From contig UQEY01000011.1 in NCBI GenBank assembly GCA_900540235.1, positions 1-47,254 of the forward strand: a DNA stretch of 47,254 bases, in the 5' to 3' direction. Within the stretch, counting starts at the first letter, position 1; the number at the start of each line of letters is the position of its first letter. The position numbers were made by a program, and so were the translations under genes. The notes below the pieces were generated by a model that did not search any database, had not been told where the DNA came from, and saw only the letters and a program-made list of their open reading frames with translations. Positions 41,462 to 47,254 of this stretch are shown piece after piece. This stretch comes from an uncultured Eubacteriales bacterium (GTDB lineage: Bacteria; Bacillota; Clostridia; Oscillospirales; Acutalibacteraceae).

Positions 41462-42190
41462 ATGTTCTTTGAAAGTGATTACAAAATTTTATCTAATGAA
41501 AAAATAGCAAAAGATGTTTATAAAATGAAACTTGAGGGTGACACATCTCATATCACCGCACCGGGTCAGTTTATAAATGTTAAGCTTGACGGTAAATTTC
41601 TTCGCCGCCCGATTTCCGTTTGTGACTGCGAGGAAAATGCTATAACAATAATTTATAAAGTTGTCGGCGAGGGTACGCAGCAAATGGCTGAGCTTGAAGT
41701 AGGTCAAATGCTTAATATTCTTACCGGGCTCGGCAACGGATATGATATAACAAAATCGACTAAGCCGCTTTTAATCGGCGGCGGCGTCGGTGTGCCTCCT
41801 ATGTACTATCTTGCTAAAAAACTTATTGCAGCAGGTCAAAAGCCTGCAGTCGTTCTTGGTTTTAATACTAAGGATGAAGTTTTTTATGAAGACGAGTTTA
41901 AGGCGCTCGGCATTGATGTTTTTGTTGCAACCGTTGACGGTTCGTACGGTGTAAAAGGCTTTGTTACCGACGCTTTCCCTGAAAATTACGATTATTTTTA
42001 TACTTGCGGTCCGCTTCCTATGTTTAAGGCTGTGTATAATAAAACCGAGTGTTCGGGTCAGTTCTCATTTGAGGAGAGAATGGGTTGCGGTTTTGGCGCT
42101 TGTATGGGTTGTTCTTGCAAAACAAAGTACGGCAACAAGCGTATTTGCAAAGACGGTCCGGTGCTTGAAAAGGAGGAGATTATATGGTAG
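41462..42190 (+). CDS. pyrK: Dihydroorotate dehydrogenase electron-transfer subunit
   Basis: Carries electrons from dihydroorotate, via PyrD's FMN, to NAD+ using FAD and a [2Fe-2S] cluster (class 1B enzyme). The protein has 242 residues. Seen: a FAD-binding barrel with RRPISVCD, a pyridine-nucleotide region GGGVGVPPMYYLAKKL, FYTCGPLPMFKAV, and a Cys cluster CGFGACMGCSC ... RICKDGPV that binds the iron-sulfur centre. Overlaps pyrD by 7 bases. Confidence 0.96.
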   Translation: MFFESDYKILSNEKIAKDVYKMKLEGDTSHITAPGQFINVKLDGKFLRRPISVCDCEENAITIIYKVVGEGTQQMAELEVGQMLNILTGLGNGYDITKSTKPLLIGGGVGVPPMYYLAKKLIAAGQKPAVVLGFNTKDEVFYEDEFKALGIDVFVATVDGSYGVKGFVTDAFPENYDYFYTCGPLPMFKAVYNKTECSGQFSFEERMGCGFGACMGCSCKTKYGNKRICKDGPVLEKEEIIW

Positions 42191-43095
42191 ATTTGTCTGT
42201 AAATCTTGCAGGACTTCAAATGGATAATCCTGTTATTCCGGCTTCAGGCACATTCGGTTTCGGCAAGGAATTTAAAGATATTTATGATATCAATATTTTA
42301 GGCTCTTTCTCATTTAAGGGTACTACCAAGGACGCTCGTTTCGGCAACCCTACTCCGAGAATTGCAGAGTGCACTTCGGGTATGATTAACGCAGTCGGTC
42401 TTCAAAACCCGGGCGTTCACCATGTTATTGAGCACGAACTTCCTGAAATGAAAGAGTATTTTCATAAGCCGGTTATCGCAAATGTTTCGGGTTTTTGCGT
42501 TGACGATTATGCATACACCTGTTCACTTCTTGATAAAGAGGAGCAGGTCGGCATTTTGGAGGTTAATGTTTCTTGCCCCAATGTTCACGGCGGCGGTATG
42601 AGTTTCGGCACTTCTCCTCAGTGTGCGGCGCAGGTTACAAAGGCTGTAAAAGATGTAACTGCTAAGCCTGTGTTTATTAAGCTTTCGCCAAATGTTACCG
42701 ATATAGTTTCTATCGCCAAAGCTTGCGAAGAAGCGGGTGCAGACGGCATTTGTCTTATCAATACAATGCTCGGTATGCGTATTGATTTGAAAAAAAGGCA
42801 GCCTGTTATTGCCAACAAAATGGGTGGATTCAGCGGCGACGCTATTTTCCCTGTGGCTGTAAGAATGGTTTACCAAGTTGCCAAGGCTTGTAACATTCCT
42901 GTTATGGGTTGCGGCGGTGTTTCAAGTGCAAAAAATGTTATTGAAATGATGATGGCAGGTGCAACTGCTGTCCAAGTGGGTGCGGCAAATCTTGTCAACC
43001 CATATGTTTGCAAGGATATTATCGAGGCTCTTCCGACTGAATGTGAAAAGCTCGGTATAGATAAATTAAGTGATATTATAGGAGTGATTGATTAA
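42184..43095 (+). CDS. pyrD: Dihydroorotate dehydrogenase, class 1B catalytic subunit
   Basis: Oxidises dihydroorotate to orotate with FMN; 303 residues. Seen: N-terminal NPVIPASGTFGFG, FKGTTKDARFGNPTPR, VGLQNPG, the catalytic Cys region in EVNVSCPNVHGGGMSFGT, KLSPNVTDI, NTMLGMRID, GGFSGDAIFPVAVRMV and GCGGVSSAKNVIEMMMAGA. Its close pairing with pyrK identifies the NAD-dependent heterotetrameric form. Last base is shared with the pyrF start. Confidence 0.97.
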   Translation: MVDLSVNLAGLQMDNPVIPASGTFGFGKEFKDIYDINILGSFSFKGTTKDARFGNPTPRIAECTSGMINAVGLQNPGVHHVIEHELPEMKEYFHKPVIANVSGFCVDDYAYTCSLLDKEEQVGILEVNVSCPNVHGGGMSFGTSPQCAAQVTKAVKDVTAKPVFIKLSPNVTDIVSIAKACEEAGADGICLINTMLGMRIDLKKRQPVIANKMGGFSGDAIFPVAVRMVYQVAKACNIPVMGCGGVSSAKNVIEMMMAGATAVQVGAANLVNPYVCKDIIEALPTECEKLGIDKLSDIIGVID

Positions 43096-43793
43096 TGGGT
43101 AAGGATGTTATCGTAGCTTGTGACTTTTCAAGTGCTCAGGCAACATTTGATTTTCTCGATAAGTTTACCGAGGAAAAACCTTTTGTAAAAATCGGTATGG
43201 AACTTTACTATGCCGAGGGTCCGTCAATAGTTAAGGAAATTAAAAAGAGAGGTCACAAGATTTTTCTTGACCTTAAACTTCACGATATTCCGAATACGGT
43301 TAAAAAGGCAATGGCAGTTTTGTCAAAGCTTGATGTTGATATGACAAATGTTCACGCAGCAGGAACGGTTGATATGATGAAAGCCGCTGTTGAAGGTTTA
43401 ACAAGAGAAGACGGCACAAGACCGCTTCTTATCGCAGTAACTCAGCTTACTTCAACAAGTGAAGAGCGTATGCAAAACGAGCTTCTTATCAATGCTTCAA
43501 TCAACGATACTATTGTAAAATATGCTCAAAATGCAAAAGAAGCGGGTCTTGACGGCGTTGTTTGCTCACCGCTTGAAGCAGGTATGGTTAAGGAAAACTG
43601 CGGCAAAGACTTTATGACCGTTACGCCGGGCGTTCGCTTTGCAGACGGTGATATAGGCGACCAGGTAAGAGTTACCACTCCTGAAAAGGCTAAGGAAATC
43701 GGCTCGGACTATATCGTTGTCGGCAGACCTATTACTGCGGCTAAAGACCCTGTTGCGGCATACAGAAGATGCGTTAAAGAATTTGTAGGTTAA
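43095..43793 (+). CDS. pyrF: Orotidine 5'-phosphate decarboxylase
   Basis: Last step to UMP: removes CO2 from OMP. The 232 residues fit the type 1 family. Seen: ACDFSSAQATFDFLD near the start, KIGMELYYAEGP, the Lys-x-Asp catalytic array in DLKLHDIPNTVKKA, TQLTST, VCSPLEAG, TPGVR and VGRPIT near the C-terminus. Starts on the last base of pyrD's stop; 13-base gap to pyrE. Confidence 0.97.
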   Translation: MGKDVIVACDFSSAQATFDFLDKFTEEKPFVKIGMELYYAEGPSIVKEIKKRGHKIFLDLKLHDIPNTVKKAMAVLSKLDVDMTNVHAAGTVDMMKAAVEGLTREDGTRPLLIAVTQLTSTSEERMQNELLINASINDTIVKYAQNAKEAGLDGVVCSPLEAGMVKENCGKDFMTVTPGVRFADGDIGDQVRVTTPEKAKEIGSDYIVVGRPITAAKDPVAAYRRCVKEFVG

Positions 43794-43806
43794 GGAGAGA
43801 ATTACT

Positions 43807-44463
43807 ATGGAAGGCTATAAAAGAGAATTTATTAAGTTTTTAGAAGATGCAGGCGTATTAAAGTTCGGCGATTTTACTGCTAAGAGCGGCAGAAAGATTC
43901 CTTATTTTATCAACGCAGGCGATATCAAAACGGGCGAGCAGATTCAAAAACTCGGCGAGTTTTACGCAAAGGCTTATTTTGAAAAAGTAGGCAACAAAAA
44001 GTCAGTTCTTTACGGTCCTGCTTATAAGGGTATTCCTATTGCAGTTTCAGTTGCCGTTGCACTTGCTAAAGACGGACTCAATGTGCCGTTCTTCTTCAAC
44101 CGTAAGGAGGAAAAGGACCACGGCGAGGGCGGTGTGTTTGTTGGCTACAAGCCACAGGCTGGCGAAGAAGTTGTTATTGTTGAAGATGTTATTACTGCCG
44201 GTACCGCTATAAGGGAAAGTATGGCTATTCTTTCAAAGCTTGAAGGCGTTAAGGTAACCGCTACTTTCGTTATGGTTGACCGCAAGGAAAAAGGCAAGGG
44301 CGAAAAGGGTGCAATGGCTGAAGTTGAGGACGAATTCGGCTTCCCTGTATATTCTGTTGTAGATGTTTACGATATTATCGAATATCTTGAAGAAGATGAG
44401 AAAAACCGTGAAAATGTAGACAGAATCAAAGCTTATCTTGAAGTGAACGGCGCAAAAGAATAA
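43807..44463 (+). CDS. pyrE: Orotate phosphoribosyltransferase
   Basis: Joins orotate and PRPP to give OMP; 218 residues. Seen: GDFTAKSGRKIPYFINAG, YGPAYKGIPIAVSVA, FFFNRKEEKDHGEGG (flexible catalytic loop) and the PRPP-binding motif VVIVEDVITAGTAI. AAGGAGAG precedes the ATG. Confidence 0.97.
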   Translation: MEGYKREFIKFLEDAGVLKFGDFTAKSGRKIPYFINAGDIKTGEQIQKLGEFYAKAYFEKVGNKKSVLYGPAYKGIPIAVSVAVALAKDGLNVPFFFNRKEEKDHGEGGVFVGYKPQAGEEVVIVEDVITAGTAIRESMAILSKLEGVKVTATFVMVDRKEKGKGEKGAMAEVEDEFGFPVYSVVDVYDIIEYLEEDEKNRENVDRIKAYLEVNGAKE

Positions 44464-44490
44464 TTGCAAATTTTGAAAGGAAGTGTTACT

Positions 44491-45417
44491 GTGCGACATT
44501 TGCTTGATACAACAGATTTATCGCTTGAAGAAATAGATAATATTATTGCAACCGCTATGGATATTATCGAAAATAAGGAAAAATATGCTCATATTTGCGA
44601 CGGCAAAAAACTTGCCACGCTCTTTTTTGAGCCGTCAACCCGTACCCGTCTTTCATTTGAAGCCGCTATGATGGAACTTGGTGGCAATGTTCTCGGTTTC
44701 AGCGAAGCTGCTTCTTCATCTGCTTCCAAGGGTGAAACGGTTGAAGATACTGTTAGGATGGTTTCGTGCTATGCCGATATTATCGCTATGCGCCATCCGC
44801 TTGAGGGTGCACCGAGGGTTGCGAGCTTTAAGAGCGGCGTTCCTATTATCAATGCAGGCGACGGCGGTCATTCTCATCCTACCCAAACTATGACCGACCT
44901 TTTAACTATTTTCCGTGAAAAGGGCAGGCTTGATAATATGACTGTCGGTCTTTGCGGCGATTTGAAATTCGGCAGGACTGTTCATTCGCTCATCAAAGCT
45001 ATGAGCAGATATAATAATGTAAAATTTATTCTTATAGCACCAAAGGAACTTGCTATTCCCGATTACATCAAGACCGATATTCTTGACAAATCAGGTTGCG
45101 AATATAAGGAAGTTGAAACTATGGAGGAAGCTATGCCTGAACTCGATGTTCTTTATATGACCCGTGTTCAGCGTGAAAGATTTTTCTCCGAGGATGAATA
45201 TTTAAAAGTTAAGGACGCTTTTATTCTTGACCTTTCAAAGCTTGAAACTGCAAAGAATGATTTAACTATAATGCACCCTCTCCCAAGAGTTAACGAAATA
45301 GCAACGGAAGTTGACGACGACCCAAGGGCAAAATATTTTGTTCAGGCGCTCAACGGCAAGTATGTTCGTATGGCTCTTATTAAAACACTTCTTGAATGGG
45401 CAGGTACTATCAAATGA
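44491..45417 (+). CDS. pyrB: Aspartate carbamoyltransferase catalytic subunit
   Basis: Joins carbamoyl phosphate and aspartate. The protein has 308 residues. Seen: the carbamoyl-phosphate site EPSTRTRLSFEAA, ASSSASKGET (80s-type loop), RHPLEGAPRVA, GDGGHSHPTQTMTDLLTI, GDLKFGRTVHSL, and MHPLPRVNEI. The GTG at 44491 is preferred because GAAAGGAAGTG lies before it; the frame extends back to TTG 44464 without a ribosome site. Its stop overlaps the pyrI ATG (ATGA), matching the paired catalytic/regulatory genes. Confidence 0.96.
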   Translation: MRHLLDTTDLSLEEIDNIIATAMDIIENKEKYAHICDGKKLATLFFEPSTRTRLSFEAAMMELGGNVLGFSEAASSSASKGETVEDTVRMVSCYADIIAMRHPLEGAPRVASFKSGVPIINAGDGGHSHPTQTMTDLLTIFREKGRLDNMTVGLCGDLKFGRTVHSLIKAMSRYNNVKFILIAPKELAIPDYIKTDILDKSGCEYKEVETMEEAMPELDVLYMTRVQRERFFSEDEYLKVKDAFILDLSKLETAKNDLTIMHPLPRVNEIATEVDDDPRAKYFVQALNGKYVRMALIKTLLEWAGTIK

Positions 45418-45824
45418 AAATAGATGAAATTGAAAACGGTATAGTTTTTGACCATATTAAAGCAGGCAAGGGTATGGAAGTTTATAATACTCTCCGCCTT
45501 GATAAACTTAATTGCCAGGTTGCAATTATTCAAAATGCCAAGAGCGAAAAAATGGGCGCAAAGGATATTATTAAGATTAATAAACTTATTGATATCAATC
45601 TTGATGTCCTTTGTTATATCGATAAAAATATTACAGTCAATGTAATCAAAAACGGCAAGTCGGTTGAAAAGAAAACTCTTTCTCTTCCGAAAAGGCTTAC
45701 CAATGTTATCAAATGCGCAAACCCAAAGTGCATTTGCAATAACGAAAACATCGACCATATTTTTACCCTTACAGATGATAACGGCACATACCGTTGCCTT
45801 TATTGTGAAACAAAGGCGAAATAA
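45414..45824 (+). CDS. pyrI: Aspartate carbamoyltransferase regulatory subunit
   Basis: Nucleotide-binding allosteric partner of PyrB; 136 residues. Seen: an N-terminal nucleotide domain (ENGIVFDHIKAGKGMEVY) and a C-terminal zinc domain with four Cys (CANPKC ... CLYC) that contacts PyrB. The ATG overlaps the end of pyrB by four bases. Its presence predicts CTP/ATP feedback control of ATCase, a feature of some but not all Firmicutes. The operon ends in a terminator straight after. Confidence 0.96.
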   Translation: MKIDEIENGIVFDHIKAGKGMEVYNTLRLDKLNCQVAIIQNAKSEKMGAKDIIKINKLIDINLDVLCYIDKNITVNVIKNGKSVEKKTLSLPKRLTNVIKCANPKCICNNENIDHIFTLTDDNGTYRCLYCETKAK

Positions 45825-45831
45825 TAAAACA

Positions 45832-45868
45832 AAAAACTCGGCACTTTTGAAGTGTCGAGTTTTTCTTA
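45832..45868 (+). terminator. Terminator of the pyr operon
   Basis: AAAAACTCGGCACTT pairs with AAGTGTCGAGTTTTT (45832-45864, one G-T pair) around TTG; a T-run follows. Confidence 0.9.
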
Positions 45869-45884
45869 TGCTATCATTATTATA

Positions 45885-45960
45885 TAGGGGTCGGCGTCCT
45901 TGATGCCCGATATTGTTTCAATTACAAAACATTCATAGCGGCGAACATTGCCCACTGCTT
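45885..45960. repeat. Degenerate REP/MITE-like fragment
   Basis: TAGGGGTCGGCGTCC (45885-45899) is the exact reverse complement of 31248-31262 in the 140-bp element. A second GC-rich segment (GGCGAACATTGCCC near 45940) sits where the element's other hairpin would be. No intact terminal repeats are visible, so this is an eroded or different-subtype copy. Confidence 0.6.
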
Positions 45961-45969
45961 TATATAAAA

Positions 45970-46884
45970 TTATAACTGCGCCAAATCATATGGCGTTTTT
46001 TGATAAACAAAATAGTTGAGCCAATTACTGAATATTATATTTGCCGAGCTTTTCCAACTCATAATCGGAACTGCATTGTCGTCATCATTAGGAAAATAAT
46101 TATAAGGCACATCAATATCAAGTCCCTTTTCCTTATCCCTAAAATATTCCTTAGCAAGCGTGTCCCTGTCATACTCACTGTGACCGGTTATGAAAAACTG
46201 CCTGCAGTCCATATCCGATATGATATGCACGCCCGACATTTCACTGTAAGATATAACTTGAAGTTGCTTAACAAGTGCAATATCGGCAAGCCTTGTTTCA
46301 GTATGCCTTGAATGAGGAACATAATAAACATCATCAAGTCCACGCATTAACGGATGTGTTTCGTCAAGCGACTTATGAGGGAAAATGCCGAACATCTTTT
46401 TCTTGAGCGGATATTTTTTTATACCATAATGATAATAAAGGCCTGCCTGAGCGCCCCAACAAATATGCATAGTAGAGTAAACATTTTTTTTGCTCCACTC
46501 CATAATCATACAAAGCTCGTCCCAGTAGTCAACTTCTTCAAATTCCATTTGCTCAACAGGAGCACCGGTAATAATCATTCCGTCATATTTGTTGTCTTTA
46601 ATATCGTCAAATGTATTGTAGAATTTAGCCATATGAATTCTTGATACATTTTTAGCTTTATGGCTTTTAACCTGAAGAAAATCAATATCAACCTGAAGCG
46701 GGGAATTACTCAAAAGCCTTAAAAGCTGAGTTTCCGTTTCAAGCTTGGTTGGCATAAGATTAAGTATTACAAGTTTTAAAGGTCTGATATCCTGCATATT
46801 AGCCCTTGACTTACTCATAACAAATATATTCTCAATTTCAAGGTTTTGCTTAGCAGGTAATTCATCGTCAATACGAATAGGCAT
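45970..46884 (-). CDS. metA: Homoserine O-acetyltransferase (MetA type)
   Basis: Activates homoserine for methionine synthesis; cytoplasmic, 304 residues. Seen: catalytic Cys142 (HICWGAQ), His235 and Glu237 (GHSEYD), RDIRPL-type N-terminus (MQDIRPLKLVILNLMP), and residue 111 is Glu in TGAPVEQ. In characterised MetA proteins Glu111 gives acetyl-CoA use and Gly111 succinyl-CoA use, so O-acetylhomoserine is the predicted product despite the 'succinyltransferase' family name. AAAGGAG precedes the ATG. The leader is short and no SAM riboswitch is seen. Confidence 0.95.
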   Translation of the reverse strand: MPIRIDDELPAKQNLEIENIFVMSKSRANMQDIRPLKLVILNLMPTKLETETQLLRLLSNSPLQVDIDFLQVKSHKAKNVSRIHMAKFYNTFDDIKDNKYDGMIITGAPVEQMEFEEVDYWDELCMIMEWSKKNVYSTMHICWGAQAGLYYHYGIKKYPLKKKMFGIFPHKSLDETHPLMRGLDDVYYVPHSRHTETRLADIALVKQLQVISYSEMSGVHIISDMDCRQFFITGHSEYDRDTLAKEYFRDKEKGLDIDVPYNYFPNDDDNAVPIMSWKSSANIIFSNWLNYFVYQKTPYDLAQL

Positions 46885-46914
46885 TTATATCAGCTCCTTT
46901 CATTTAGCTTAAAC

Positions 46915-46943
46915 ATTATAACAAATGTTAAGGCAAAATTCAA
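46915..46943 (-). promoter_or_regulatory. Promoter of metA
   Basis: On the minus strand TTGAAT (46938-46943), a 17-base spacer and TATAAT (46915-46920). Confidence 0.8.
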
Positions 46944-47201
46944 TACTGTATTAGTCAGATAACTTTTGCAACAATATATAATGTATTATTAACATTACTA
47001 ATTATAATTAATATAATAAATCAATAATACTTTAAGTACAATTATTCATATTTATAGTACTATATGTACTGCAATATATTACAAAATGATACTTATTACA
47101 GTATATAGTGTCAGTTTGTAGTGAATTATGTACATAAATTGTTACTTTTGTTGTAAAATTATATCAATATCATAAAAACGGTAAAAAAATGAAAAAATGT
47201 G

Positions 47202-47230
47202 TTGACAAACGGAGAATGATTTGGTATTAT
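47202..47230 (+). promoter_or_regulatory. Near-consensus promoter at the right edge
   Basis: TTGACA (47202-47207), a 17-base spacer and TATTAT (47225-47230), preceded by A-rich tracts like an UP element. Its gene or RNA lies outside the window. Confidence 0.85.
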
Positions 47231-47254
47231 GTACAAGTCGCAACGAGAGAGCGA

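Larger units (their letters stand above)
46885..47254. other. AT-rich intergenic region, right end of window
   Basis: No gene visible in 370 bases. It contains the metA promoter on the left, very AT-rich DNA with short palindromes such as AGTACTATATGTACT (about 47056-47070) in the middle, and a strong rightward promoter at the end. Confidence 0.6.

Noticed and set aside
46885..46943. SAM riboswitch before metA
   Set aside because: The distance from promoter to ATG is about 25 bases; no aptamer could fit.

Overview
The window looks like a chromosome segment of a low-GC, Gram-positive gut-type Clostridia, most likely Oscillospirales/Ruminococcaceae. The basis is AT-rich intergenic DNA, strong AGGAGG-type ribosome sites, TTGACA/TATAAT promoters with 17-base spacers, a PyrK/PyrD (class 1B) pyrimidine operon, an archaeal-type ProRS, a small CXXC protein with a NapH-like ferredoxin and TlpA, and a c-di-GMP-I riboswitch. 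The genus assignment is inference; there is no rRNA in the window.

Layout. 1-1.8 kb is a mobile-element scar: an AbiE-type toxin-antitoxin pair whose toxin is cut short, an orphan promoter, an inverted repeat, a terminator and a broken small element ORF that ends at the next gene's stop codon. 1.8-5.8 kb holds a two-component system divergent from a redox set (48-aa CXXC protein, polyferredoxin, TlpA lipoprotein). 5.9-8.5 kb has galE and proS on the minus strand. 8.8-15.2 kb is the F1Fo ATP synthase operon, in which the delta and alpha subunits are one continuous 673-codon reading frame. 15.3-15.7 kb is a small EamA-type permease.

15.8-31.2 kb is the most unusual part and reads as a cyclic-di-GMP-centred surface/exopolysaccharide region. 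It contains a REC/HD-GYP/GGDEL protein, a c-di-GMP-I riboswitch with terminator ahead of a secreted InlB-repeat protein, and a tight seven-gene operon. That operon encodes a lipoprotein, a small coiled protein, a membrane HD-GYP protein, a membrane-anchored degenerate glycosidase, a HEAT-repeat membrane protein, a processive GT2 synthase and a membrane-anchored glycosidase that keeps a plausible catalytic Glu pair. I read it as a c-di-GMP-controlled glycan synthesis and secretion system; I do not recognise it as one of the named systems (Bcs, Pel, Pga, Pss, Ccs).

31.2-31.7 kb carries a 140-bp MITE-like element and a 56-aa ribbon-helix-helix gene with its own likely operator. 31.7-35.8 kb has a DivIVA-like protein and uxaB-uxaA on the minus strand. 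35.9-45.8 kb is a complete UMP operon, pyrC-carA-carB-pyrK-pyrD-pyrF-pyrE-pyrB-pyrI. 46-46.9 kb is metA (acetyl-CoA type by residue 111). The last 370 bases are AT-rich and end in a near-consensus promoter for something beyond the window.
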